DNA of 64,000 nucleotides. Origin: Belnapia mucosa. Lineage in GTDB: Bacteria > Pseudomonadota > Alphaproteobacteria > Acetobacterales > Acetobacteraceae. This document shows, piece by piece, positions 46,664 through 54,786 of this stretch (within the stretch, counting starts at the first letter, position 1; each line of letters begins with the position of its first letter). Where the stretch lies: assembly GCF_016775475.1 (NCBI RefSeq), contig NZ_JAEUXJ010000004.1:467281-531280 (forward strand), read 5' to 3'. The position numbers and the translations under genes were made by a program. A model generated the notes under the pieces. The model saw nothing but the letters and a program-made list of their open reading frames with translations. It did no database searches and was not told the DNA's origin.

Positions 46664-47656
46664 GTGTCGCCCATGCTCCGCCGTCATGCCCTCGCCCTCG
46701 GCGCCGCCGTCGCGGCCAGTCCCTTTGCTGCCCGTGCGCAGCAGTCCGGGGCTGATGCCTGGCCCAGCCGCCCCGTCACCATCCTCGTGCCCTTCGTCGC
46801 CGGCGGCCCCTCCGACACCGTTGCCCGCGTGATCGCGCAATATGCCGGGCAATCCCTCAGCCAGCCGGTGGTGGTCGAGAACCGCGCCGGGGCGAATGGC
46901 GAGGTCGCGTCCCGCCTGCTGGCCCGGGCGCAGCCCGATGGGCATACGCTGCTGGTCGGCTCGATCGGCGTCTTCGCCATCAATGCCGCGCTGCGGCCCA
47001 ATCTCGGCTACGACCCGCTGGCCTTCTCCCCCATCACCCTGGCGGTCACCACGCCGAATGTCCTGGTGGTGAATCCGGACAAGGTGCCCGCCACCGATCT
47101 GCGCAGCCTGATCGACTGGCTGCGGCGGAATCGCGGCCGCACCAGCTATTCGACCAGCGGCGTCGGCTCCTCCGACCAGATGACGATGGAGCTCTTCAAG
47201 CAGCTCACGGATACCGACCCGACCCATGTGCCCTATGCCGGCGGCGCGGCGGCCGCGACCGACCTGATCGCCGGCACGGTGGAGCTGAGCTTCCAAAATC
47301 TCGGCACGGTGGCGGCGCATATCCAGGGCGGGCGGCTGCGCCCGATCATGGTCACCAGCGCCGAGCGCCATCCGGTGCTGCCGGGGGTGCCGACCGCCGC
47401 CGAAGCGGGGATGCGGGATTTCGTCGTGACCTCCTGGCAGGCGCTGATGGCCCCGCCCGGCATGCCGGCGCCACTGGTCCGGCGGGTGCATGCGGCGGCG
47501 ACCGAGGCGCTGCGCCACCCCGAGGGACGCCAGCGGCTGGAGCAGATCGGCTTCACGATCGAGGCGAACTCACCGGAGGCCTATGCCGCCTTCCAGCGCG
47601 AGGAGGTGGAGCGCTGGCGGAAGGTGATCCAGACCGCAGGCATCAAGCCGGAATAG
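46664..47656 (+). CDS. Bug-family tripartite tricarboxylate transporter substrate-binding protein
   Basis: This 330-residue periplasmic receptor has a signal peptide (SPMLRRHALALGAAVAASPFAARA). Bug motifs are 'VTILVPFVAGGPSDTVARVIAQYAGQSLSQPVVVENRAGANGEVASRLLARA' and 'THVPYAGGAAAATDLIAGTVELSF'. GTG at 46664 is 5 bases after GGGAG and is preferred; ATG at 46673 is the alternative. No membrane subunits are adjacent. It is convergent with the quinone oxidoreductase gene, 17 bp apart. Confidence 0.93.
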   Translation: MSPMLRRHALALGAAVAASPFAARAQQSGADAWPSRPVTILVPFVAGGPSDTVARVIAQYAGQSLSQPVVVENRAGANGEVASRLLARAQPDGHTLLVGSIGVFAINAALRPNLGYDPLAFSPITLAVTTPNVLVVNPDKVPATDLRSLIDWLRRNRGRTSYSTSGVGSSDQMTMELFKQLTDTDPTHVPYAGGAAAATDLIAGTVELSFQNLGTVAAHIQGGRLRPIMVTSAERHPVLPGVPTAAEAGMRDFVVTSWQALMAPPGMPAPLVRRVHAAATEALRHPEGRQRLEQIGFTIEANSPEAYAAFQREEVERWRKVIQTAGIKPE

Positions 47657-47673
47657 CGCCCAGCTGGGAGCCG

Positions 47674-48678
47674 TCAGGGCGTGAGCACCACCTTGCCTAT
47701 GGCGGCCCGCCCCTCGACGATCCCCAGCGCCTCGGCGAAGCGGTCGAAGGGGAATTCCGCCTGGACCAGCGGGGCGATCCGCTCCTCCTCGAACAGCCGG
47801 AACAGCGCCGCGAAGCCCTCGGCGACGCGGCGCCGGGCGCGGGCGCTCGGCGGCTGCCGCGCCCAGCCGGTGTAGTAGCCCCAATAGACCCCGATCACCG
47901 CGATGTTCTTCACCAGCAGCAGGTTCGCGGGCACCTGCGGGATCTCGCCCGAGGCGAAGCCGATCGCCAGCAACCGGGCCTCCGGCGCCATGCAGCGCAG
48001 GGATTGCGTGAAGGCGGCGCCGCCGACCGGATCGAAGACCACATCCACGCCGCGCCCCCCGGTCAGGGCCAGCACCTCCTCGCGGAACTCGCCTGGCGCC
48101 ACGGCATGCGCCGCCCCGGCATCCAGGGCGGCCCGGCATTTCTCCGGCGTGCTGGCGCAGGCGATGACGCGTGCACCGAGCGCCCGGCCGAGCTGCACCG
48201 CGGCTAGGCCGCTGGCGCCGGCCGCACCATGCACCAGCAGGGTCTCCCCGGCCTCCAGCCGCGCCTCGGCGACGAGCGCGGTATAGGCGGTGCCGTAGAT
48301 GGTCGGGAACAGCGTCGCCGCCGCGAAGCCAAGGCTGTCCGGAATTGCGCAGGTGACCTCGGCGCGCGCCACCGCCTGTTCCGCGAAGCCGCCCCGCGGC
48401 AGGGCGGCCATCACCCGCTGGCCCGGCGCCAGGCCGGTCACGCCCGTCCCGCAGGCAAGCACGGTGCCGGCCACCTCGGTGCCGGGGATGAAGGGCGGCT
48501 CGGCCCGGTTCTGATGCTGCCCGGCAATCGCCAGGATATTGGCGAAGCTGACGCCCGCGGCCTGCACCGCGATGCTGACCTCGCCGGGGCCCGGGACCGG
48601 CGCGGCCACCTCCTCGACCTGCATGTCGCGGTAGTCGCCATGGCGGCGGCACAGGATGGCGCGCATGGCTGGCCTCAT
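47674..48678 (-). CDS. NADPH:quinone oxidoreductase-like MDR protein
   Basis: This 334-residue medium-chain dehydrogenase/reductase is of the zinc-independent quinone-oxidoreductase type: 'PGPGEVSIAVQAAGVSFANILAIAGQHQ', 'PPFIPGTEVAGTV', 'TLLVHGAAGASGLAAVQLGRALGARVIAC' (NADPH loop) and 'VYWGYYTGW'. The start at 48678 overlaps the Bug gene stop as ATGA. It is the last gene of the minus-strand unit CoA transferase - enoyl-CoA hydratase - Bug - reductase and may reduce an enoyl intermediate in that pathway, but this is inference from position. Confidence 0.87.
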   Translation of the reverse strand: MRPAMRAILCRRHGDYRDMQVEEVAAPVPGPGEVSIAVQAAGVSFANILAIAGQHQNRAEPPFIPGTEVAGTVLACGTGVTGLAPGQRVMAALPRGGFAEQAVARAEVTCAIPDSLGFAAATLFPTIYGTAYTALVAEARLEAGETLLVHGAAGASGLAAVQLGRALGARVIACASTPEKCRAALDAGAAHAVAPGEFREEVLALTGGRGVDVVFDPVGGAAFTQSLRCMAPEARLLAIGFASGEIPQVPANLLLVKNIAVIGVYWGYYTGWARQPPSARARRRVAEGFAALFRLFEEERIAPLVQAEFPFDRFAEALGIVEGRAAIGKVVLTP

Positions 48679-49646
48679 TCCATGCTGGTGCCGGACAGCC
48701 GCACCACGGCGGCCCATTTCGCCGCCTCGGCCCGCACCAACTCGCCGACCTGGGCGGGGGAGAGGTCCGGGGTGGGATCCACGCCCAGCTCCCGCAGCCG
48801 CACCAGCAAGGCTTCGTCCTGCAGCAGGGTGTTCACCGCCCGGTTCAGCCGGTTTACCACCGCGGCCGGCGTGCCGGCCGGGGCGAAGAAGGCATACCAA
48901 GAGCCGACGTCGAAATCCGCGAGGCCCTGTTCCTGCAGCGTCGGAATCTCGGGCAGCGCGTTGGCGCGCTGCGCCGTCGCCATGCCGACCGGCCGCAGGG
49001 CGCCGCTGCGGATATGCCCGGCGCTGGTCGGCAGTGGATCGAAGCCGAAGGTCAGCCGCCCGGCCATCAGATCCACCAGCATCGGCCCGGAGCCGCGATA
49101 GGAGACATGCGGCAGGTCGGCGATGCCGAGGCGGGCGCGCAGCAGCTCCCCGGCCAGATGCGTGACCGAGCCGCTCCCGGCGGAGCCATAGGTGAAGGCC
49201 TGGCCGGGCTGGCGCAGATAGGCCGTGAGCGAGGCCAGATCCGTCACCGGCAGCGAGGGATGGACGACGAGGACGATCGGCGTGGTCCCGACCTGCGCCA
49301 CGGCGACGAAATCCCGCACCGGGTCATAGGGCGCGGCGCGTTGCAGCGCCGGGTTCACCCCCATCGCGGAGACGGTGGCGAAGATCAGCGTATGGCCATC
49401 GGCCGGCGCCAGCTTCACGGCCTCGGCCGCGATGTTGCCGCCGCCGCCGGGCCGGTTCTCCACCAGGAAGCGCTGGCCGAGCGCGCCGGACAGCCGGTCC
49501 GACATCAGCCGCCCGACGACATCGGTCGGCCCGCCCGGCGCGAAGGGCAGGACCACGCGGACCGGGCGGGCGGGATAGGCTTCCTCGGCCCGTGCCGGGC
49601 CGGCCAGGCCCAGCAGCGCCAGCGCGAGCGCCAATGCCTTCCTCAT
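48675..49646 (-). CDS. Bug-family substrate-binding protein
   Basis: This 323-residue receptor has a clear signal peptide (RKALALALALLGLAGPARA) and Bug motifs 'VRVVLPFAPGGPTDVVGRLMSDRLSGALGQRFLVENRPGGGGNIAAEAV' and 'LPHVSYRGSGPMLVDLMAGRLTFGFDPLPT'. It lies within an operon for acyl-CoA metabolism, coupled by ATGA to both neighbours. It may therefore capture the carboxylic acid that the CoA transferase activates. Confidence 0.93.
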   Translation of the reverse strand: MRKALALALALLGLAGPARAEEAYPARPVRVVLPFAPGGPTDVVGRLMSDRLSGALGQRFLVENRPGGGGNIAAEAVKLAPADGHTLIFATVSAMGVNPALQRAAPYDPVRDFVAVAQVGTTPIVLVVHPSLPVTDLASLTAYLRQPGQAFTYGSAGSGSVTHLAGELLRARLGIADLPHVSYRGSGPMLVDLMAGRLTFGFDPLPTSAGHIRSGALRPVGMATAQRANALPEIPTLQEQGLADFDVGSWYAFFAPAGTPAAVVNRLNRAVNTLLQDEALLVRLRELGVDPTPDLSPAQVGELVRAEAAKWAAVVRLSGTSME

Positions 49647-50452
49647 GGATGCTCTCCTGCGGGGGATGCGGGCGGAAGCTGGCCGTGGCGGCCGGCGCCA
49701 TCGGCGAAGCGGCGGGCGCCATCACCAGCCTCGGTGGCGCGGGCGGCGGCGGAGATCTGCGTCTCCCGCGCCAGGGCCTCGGCCAGCGGCAGGTCCAGCC
49801 CGGCATAGAGCGAGGCGCGGTCGGCCCGCATGGCGCCCTGCGGGAAGCCGGCGATCAGCCGGGCCAGCTCCGTCGCGGCTGCCAGGGCGCCGCCGCGCGG
49901 CGCCAGCCGGTCGGCGAGGCCGATGTCGCAGGCCTCCTCCGCCGGCACCTCGCGGGCCGTCAGCAGCATGTCGAGCGCCCGGCCCTGGCCGATCAGCCGC
50001 GGCAGGCGGATGGTGGTGCCATCGCTCATCGGCACGCCCCAGCGGCGGGACAGCACGGCGAAGCGCGCGCCCTCGGCCGCGACGCGCAGATCGCAGCGCA
50101 GGGCGAGGCCGAGCCCGCCGGCGCAGGCATAGCCCTCCACCGCGGCGATCAGCGGCTTGGAGAGCAGATCGTGGCAGGGCCCATCGGGATCGCCGGCCCA
50201 GGGCGGATACATCGCGCCATCGGCCAGGGCCTTGAGATCGGCGCCGGCGCAGAAGCTGCCGCCAGCACCGGTCAACACCGCCACCCGGCTGGCCGGATCG
50301 GCATCGAAGGCCCGGAAGGCCTGGGTGAGCGCCGCCGCGGTGTCGTTGTCCACCGCGTTGCGCCGTTCCGGCCGGTTGATGGTGATGATGGTGACGACGC
50401 CATCCCGCGCCACCAGCACCTTGCCGCCGGCGAGTTCCAAGGGGCCGCTCAT
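49643..50452 (-). CDS. Enoyl-CoA hydratase/isomerase
   Basis: This 269-residue crotonase-fold enzyme has 'VVTIITINRPERRNAVDNDTAAALTQAF', the oxyanion region 'FCAGADLKAL' and 'KPLIAAVEGYACAGGLGLALRCDLRVAAEGARFAV'. A Glu at the usual catalytic position is not evident in the loop 'CDLRVAAEGARFAVLSRRWGVPM', so it may act as an isomerase or on another CoA ester. It is coupled by ATGA overlaps to the CoA transferase and the Bug gene. Confidence 0.88.
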   Translation of the reverse strand: MSGPLELAGGKVLVARDGVVTIITINRPERRNAVDNDTAAALTQAFRAFDADPASRVAVLTGAGGSFCAGADLKALADGAMYPPWAGDPDGPCHDLLSKPLIAAVEGYACAGGLGLALRCDLRVAAEGARFAVLSRRWGVPMSDGTTIRLPRLIGQGRALDMLLTAREVPAEEACDIGLADRLAPRGGALAAATELARLIAGFPQGAMRADRASLYAGLDLPLAEALARETQISAAARATEAGDGARRFADGAGRHGQLPPASPAGEHP

Positions 50453-51654
50453 GCCGCGGCCTGCCGCACGACGCCGCAGTCGAGCAGCGCGGCGATCTCG
50501 GCGGCGGTCAGGCCCGCTTCCTTCAGGATGGCGGTGCTGTGCTCGCCGCAGCCGGGCACGCAGCGGGGCGCCGCTGGCGGAGCTTCGCCGGGCAGCCGCG
50601 GGACCGGCACCGTCAGGCCGAGCGCGGGGAGATCCAGCGAGGCGAAGAGGCCGATCGCCGCTGCCTGCGGATCCGCCAGCAGCGCGGCATGGTCCTGGAC
50701 CGGGCCGCAGAGCACGTCCTCCCGCGCGAAGGCGGCGATCCACTCCGCCGTGCTCCGCGCCGGCAGGCACCGGGCAGTTTCGGCATTGATCTCCGCCGCC
50801 CGTTCCAGCCGCTGCTGCGCCGTGGCGAAGCCGGGATCCTCCAGCCAGGTTTGGACGCCAAGGGCGCGGGCGATGCCGGCGAACATGCGCTCCCCGACGC
50901 AGGAGAGGTTGATATGGCCATCCGCCGTGGCGAAGACGCCGATCGGGGCGCCGAGCGGCGCGGCCGGGCCGGTGGCGTCGCCCATCGCCTGTTGCAGGGC
51001 GCGGTCCAGGATCGGCGCCGCCTGCAGCGCCGCGGCGACTTCCAGCAGCGACAGGCTGATGCGGGCCCCGCCGCGCCCGGTGGCCCGCCGGTACAGCGCT
51101 GCGGCGACACGCTGCGCCGCCTGGACGCCGGCCACCACATCGATCAGCGAGAAATCCACCCGCCGCGGCGGGTTGCCCGCGCCGCCGACCAGGGTCATCA
51201 GCCCGGTATAGCCTTGCAGGATGGTGTCGGTCGCCGGGCGCCGGGCCCAGTCGCCAGTTGTGCCGAAGCCGGTGATGGTGACATGGATCAGCTCGGGCTT
51301 CTCGGCCCGCAGCGCCTCGGCGCCGATGCCCAGCCGCTCCGCCACCCCGGCACGGAAATTCTGCACGAGGACATCGGCGCCGAGCGCCAAGCGCCGTAGC
51401 AGGGCACGTCCCTCGGGCTTCGCGGCGTCGATGCAGATGCTGCGCTTGCCCTGGTTCGGCACCAGGCCGAAGGCGGTGTTGTCGCCGTAGCGGGCGCCGA
51501 TATGGCGCGCCCAGTCGCCCTCCGGCGGCTCCACCTTCACCACCGTGGCGCCCTGCAAGGCGAGCATGCCCGCGCAGGACGGGCCGGCAAAGCCCTGAGA
51601 TACGTCCAGCACCGTCACGCCCCGGAAGGGCGGTTCTTCGTTATCGGCGTCCAT
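50449..51654 (-). CDS. CaiB/BaiF-type CoA transferase (first copy)
   Basis: This 401-residue class III CoA transferase has 'VTVLDVSQGFAGPSCAGMLALQGATVVKVEPPEGDWARHIG', 'GLVPNQGKRSICIDAAKPEGRALLRRLA', 'DVLVQNFRAGVAERLG' and 'RVDFSLIDVVAGVQAAQRVAAALYRR'. The catalytic Asp region is present. Start 51654 has a strong GGAGGAG site. It heads the four-gene unit ending with the quinone reductase. An 18-bp dyad 28 bp upstream (51682-51699) matches one before the second CoA transferase. Confidence 0.9.
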   Translation of the reverse strand: MDADNEEPPFRGVTVLDVSQGFAGPSCAGMLALQGATVVKVEPPEGDWARHIGARYGDNTAFGLVPNQGKRSICIDAAKPEGRALLRRLALGADVLVQNFRAGVAERLGIGAEALRAEKPELIHVTITGFGTTGDWARRPATDTILQGYTGLMTLVGGAGNPPRRVDFSLIDVVAGVQAAQRVAAALYRRATGRGGARISLSLLEVAAALQAAPILDRALQQAMGDATGPAAPLGAPIGVFATADGHINLSCVGERMFAGIARALGVQTWLEDPGFATAQQRLERAAEINAETARCLPARSTAEWIAAFAREDVLCGPVQDHAALLADPQAAAIGLFASLDLPALGLTVPVPRLPGEAPPAAPRCVPGCGEHSTAILKEAGLTAAEIAALLDCGVVRQAAA

Positions 51655-51681
51655 CGGCGCCTCCTCCACGAGCAGGAGGCT

Positions 51682-51699
51682 ACATACTACTCGGTATGT
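51682..51699. promoter_or_regulatory. Palindromic operator upstream of the first CoA transferase
   Basis: ACATAC-N6-GTATGT is a perfect 6+6 dyad lying between the TetR-type gene and the CoA transferase start. On the minus strand its core reads ACATACCGAGTAGTATGT. A close copy stands at 52372-52389. Confidence 0.7.
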
Positions 51700-52349
51700 T
51701 AGCAAGTGCTCCGGTGTAGCAGCCCACCGAGGACGAAATCCGCGAGCTCCGTCGCAATGGCCGCGCGATCTGCCCGGCGCTGGCGCGGCCGCGGCTGGTA
51801 CCAGCGGGAGGTCCAGTTCAGCGCCCCCAGCAGTGGTTTGCTTGCCAGGCGCGGGTCGACCTTGCGGAAGACGCCGCGGGCCACGCCTTCCTCGATCACG
51901 GCGACATAGAGCCGTTCATTGGCGTCTCGCAGCGCCACCAGCTCCTCCAGATCGGCCCGCTCCGCCGCGGTGGTGCGGACCATCAGATGCATCTCGAGGC
52001 CGAGCGCCGCCACGCGCAGATCCGGCAGGTGTTCCATGATGAGCATGGCATGGGCGAAGGCCATGGCATGCAGCCGCTCGGCCGGCGGCGCATCCGGCGC
52101 GGCCCCGGTCAGCGCCACCCGGGTGCGTTCCATCGCGCGCCGGTGCACGGCGAAGAACAGGTCCGACTTGCTGCGGAAGTGGTAGTAGACGCTGCCCTTG
52201 GTCAGGCCGAGCGCGGCGCAGATGGAATCGATCGAGGTGGCGGCGAAGCCGAGCGTCATGAAGGCTTCGGCCGCTGCATCCAGGATCTCCTCCCGCCGCG
52301 AGGGCAAGCTTTCCACGGCATCCGTCGCCCGTCCCGGTTTCGCGCCCAT
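51699..52349 (-). CDS. TetR-family transcriptional regulator
   Basis: This 216-residue repressor has the TetR DNA-binding helices 'SRREEILDAAAEAFMTLGFAATSIDSICAALGLTKGSVYYHFRSKSDLFFAVHRRAMERTRVAL' at residues 17-80 and an all-helical ligand domain. Start 52349 is used, as longer frames cross the operator at 52372. It is divergent from the second CoA transferase and is followed on the same strand by the first CoA transferase operon. Both control regions hold the same dyad, so it probably represses both sets of genes and itself, with an acyl-CoA as plausible inducer. Confidence 0.9.
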   Translation of the reverse strand: MGAKPGRATDAVESLPSRREEILDAAAEAFMTLGFAATSIDSICAALGLTKGSVYYHFRSKSDLFFAVHRRAMERTRVALTGAAPDAPPAERLHAMAFAHAMLIMEHLPDLRVAALGLEMHLMVRTTAAERADLEELVALRDANERLYVAVIEEGVARGVFRKVDPRLASKPLLGALNWTSRWYQPRPRQRRADRAAIATELADFVLGGLLHRSTC

Positions 52350-52371
52350 GCCCTGCCCACAAGCCCTTTCG

Positions 52372-52389
52372 ACATACCGGGTAGTATAG
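52372..52389. promoter_or_regulatory. Palindromic operator between TetR and second CoA transferase
   Basis: ACATACCGGGTAGTATAG lies in the 91-bp divergent region. It shares 15 of 18 positions with the other site (ACATACCGAGTAGTATGT), though its right arm is imperfect. Its location suits control of both the regulator and the CoA transferase. Confidence 0.7.
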
Positions 52390-52440
52390 TAGCCTGCGCC
52401 GCGGCCCTGGCAAAGACCGGCAGGCGGGAGGAAGAAGAGG

Positions 52441-53571
52441 ATGGCAGGACGTCCCTTGCAGGGCTTGCTGGTCGTCAGCCTGGAACAGGCCCTGGCGGCG
52501 CCGATGGCGAGCTGCCGCCTGGCCGATGCCGGGGCGCGCGTCATCAAGGTCGAACGGCCGGGCGCCGGCGACTTCGCCCGCGGCTATGACAGCGTGGTGG
52601 ATGGCGAGAGCGCCTATTTCGTCTGGGCGAACCGCGGCAAGGAATCCATCGCGCTCGACCTCACCCGACCGGAGGATGCGGCGCTGCTGCACCGCATCCT
52701 CGCCGGCGCCGATGTCTTCATCCAGAATCTCGGCCCGGGCGCCGCGGCGCGGGCCGGCTTCGGCGACGCGGCACTGCGAGCCGCGCATCCCCGCCTGATC
52801 ACCTGCGCCATCAGCGGCTACGGGCCGCAGGGGCCCTATGCCGGGATGCGGGCCTATGATCTGCTGGTGCAGGCCGAGAGCGGCATCGCCTCAGTCACGG
52901 GCACGCCGGAGGCGCCGGGCCGCATCGGCGTCTCGGCCTGCGATGTGGCGGCGGGCCTTGCCGCCCATGCCGCCATCCTCGAGGCGCTGTTGCAGCGCGC
53001 CATCACAAGCGAGGGTTCGGCCATTCATGTCTCGATGTTCGCCGCCATGGCGGAGTGGATGGCGGTGCCGCTGCTGCACCATGCCTATCGGGGCACGATC
53101 TGGCCCCGTGTCGGCCTCTCGCACCCGCTGATCGCGCCCTATGGCGCCTTCCCCGCGGGCGATGGCCAACTGGTGCTGGTGGGCGTGCAGAACGACGCCG
53201 AATGGCAGCGCTTGGCGGAGGGCGTGCTGCGGCGCCCGGACCTGGCGGCACGGGAGGAGTTGCGAGCCAATACCGGCCGGGTGAAACACCGGGCGGAGGT
53301 CGACGCGGCCGTCGCGGCCTGGCTGGGCGGGCGGATGGCCGATGCCGCGATCGCGGAACTGACCGCGGCCGGGATCGCCTGCGCGCGGGTCAACGACGTG
53401 GCCGGCCTCGCCCGCCATCCACAGCTCGAGATGATGCCCGTGGCCACGCCGGCGGGAGAGGTGATGGTGCCGGTGCCGCCCGCCCGGCATGCGGATGCGC
53501 CGCTGTCGACCGGCCGAGTGCCGGCGCTGGATGCGGATGGGGCGACCATCCGCGCCGAATTCACCGCCTAG
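52441..53571 (+). CDS. CaiB/BaiF-type CoA transferase (second copy)
   Basis: This 376-residue class III CoA transferase has 'QGLLVVSLEQALAAPMASCRLADAGARVIKVERPGAGDFARGYD', 'YFVWANRGKESIALDLTRPEDAALLHRIL', 'QNLGPGAAARAGFG' and 'SACDVAAGLAAHAAILEALLQRA'. The family's MeaB-like substrate range (mesaconyl-CoA or formyl-CoA related) is not readable. GGAGGAAGAAGAGG precedes the ATG. It is divergent from the TetR gene and shares its operator. Two CoA transferases of the same class under one regulator may use the same CoA pool. The stop overlaps the convergent ackA by 4 bp. Confidence 0.9.
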   Translation: MAGRPLQGLLVVSLEQALAAPMASCRLADAGARVIKVERPGAGDFARGYDSVVDGESAYFVWANRGKESIALDLTRPEDAALLHRILAGADVFIQNLGPGAAARAGFGDAALRAAHPRLITCAISGYGPQGPYAGMRAYDLLVQAESGIASVTGTPEAPGRIGVSACDVAAGLAAHAAILEALLQRAITSEGSAIHVSMFAAMAEWMAVPLLHHAYRGTIWPRVGLSHPLIAPYGAFPAGDGQLVLVGVQNDAEWQRLAEGVLRRPDLAAREELRANTGRVKHRAEVDAAVAAWLGGRMADAAIAELTAAGIACARVNDVAGLARHPQLEMMPVATPAGEVMVPVPPARHADAPLSTGRVPALDADGATIRAEFTA

Positions 53572-54782
53572 GCCGAGGCAGGCTCCCCCTGCCGGGATGC
53601 GGCAAGGGTCCGCAAGGTGTGGCGCGCGATCATCGCCTCCTCATTCGTCGGAATGACGAGCGCCCTCACCCGGCTGCTCGGCGCGCTGATCACCATCTCC
53701 CCCCGCGCATTGGCCGCCGGGTCCAGCACCAGGCCGAGCCAGGCCAGCCTTTCGCAGGCCGCGGCGCGGATCGCCGGCGCATGCTCGCCGATGCCGGCGG
53801 TGAAGACGATCCCGTCCAGCCCACCGAGCGAAGCCGCCAGCGCCGAGGCTTCGCGCGCCAAGCGGAAGACGAAGAGCTCCACCGCCTCCCGCGCCGCCGC
53901 CGTATCGCTCGCCAGCAGGTCGCGCATGTCGCCGGATAGGCCGGAGACGCCGCGCAGGCCGCTCTCGTGATAGAGCAGGTGCTCGACCTGCGCCGCCGAC
54001 AGCCCGTGCCGCTGCTGCAGATGCAGCACCGCGCCAGGATCGAGGCTGCCGCTGCGCGTGCCCATCATCAGCCCATCGAGCGCGGTGAAGCCCATGGTGG
54101 TGTCGAGGCTCCGCCCGTCCCGCAGGGCGCAGAGGCTGGCGCCATTGCCGAGATGCGCGGCGACCACCCGGCCGGCAGCGAGATCCGGCGCGGCCTCCCG
54201 CAAACGCTCGGCGATGTATTCGTAGGACAGGCCGTGGAAGCCATAGCGGCGCACCCCCTCCTCGGCGAAGCGCCGGGGCAGCGGCAGGCGGGCGGCGACC
54301 GCGGGCATGGTGCGGTGGAAGGCGGTGTCGAAGCAGGCCACCTGCGGCAGGCCGGGCCGCAGGGCGGCAATGGCGCGCATCGGCGCCAGGTTGTGCGGCT
54401 GGTGCAGCGGCGCGAGCGGGGAGAGCGTCTCCAGCCCCGCCAGCACCACCGGCGTGACCAGGGCCGGCCCGGCATGCAGGTCCCCGCCATGCACCACGCG
54501 ATGGCCGACCGCAACCAGCCGCTCGGTGCAGAGATGCGCCTCCACCCAGGCAAGCAGCGTGTCCAGCAGCGCCTCATGCGGCAGCGCCGCGCCGTCCGGC
54601 CAGCGCCGCTCCTCCAGCATCGCGCCGGCGGCGTCGTGCGCCAGGAAATGCGGCGCCGTGCCGATGCCCTCGATCGCGCCTCGCACCACCGCGCGCGAGG
54701 CCTCGGCCGCACCGGCGATCTCATGCAGGGCGAATTTGAGGCTGGAGGAGCCGGCATTCAGGGTCAGGACGGCATCGGGCAT
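53568..54782 (-). CDS. ackA: Acetate kinase
   Basis: This 404-residue ASKHA-fold kinase interconverts acetyl phosphate and acetate with ATP. It shows 'VLTLNAGSSSLKFAL' (phosphate 1), 'GHRVVHGG', 'HQPHNLAP', 'FDTAFHRTMP', 'YGFHGLSYEYIA', 'HLGNGAS' and 'FTAGIGEHAPAIR' (adenosine loop). Length is normal. It is the last gene of the phaC-pta-ackA unit, 4 bp after the maoC-pta gene. Together these make ATP from acetyl-CoA and dispose of carbon as acetate. Confidence 0.95.
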   Translation of the reverse strand: MPDAVLTLNAGSSSLKFALHEIAGAAEASRAVVRGAIEGIGTAPHFLAHDAAGAMLEERRWPDGAALPHEALLDTLLAWVEAHLCTERLVAVGHRVVHGGDLHAGPALVTPVVLAGLETLSPLAPLHQPHNLAPMRAIAALRPGLPQVACFDTAFHRTMPAVAARLPLPRRFAEEGVRRYGFHGLSYEYIAERLREAAPDLAAGRVVAAHLGNGASLCALRDGRSLDTTMGFTALDGLMMGTRSGSLDPGAVLHLQQRHGLSAAQVEHLLYHESGLRGVSGLSGDMRDLLASDTAAAREAVELFVFRLAREASALAASLGGLDGIVFTAGIGEHAPAIRAAACERLAWLGLVLDPAANARGEMVISAPSSRVRALVIPTNEEAMIARHTLRTLAASRQGEPASA

Positions 54783-54786
54783 GGCG

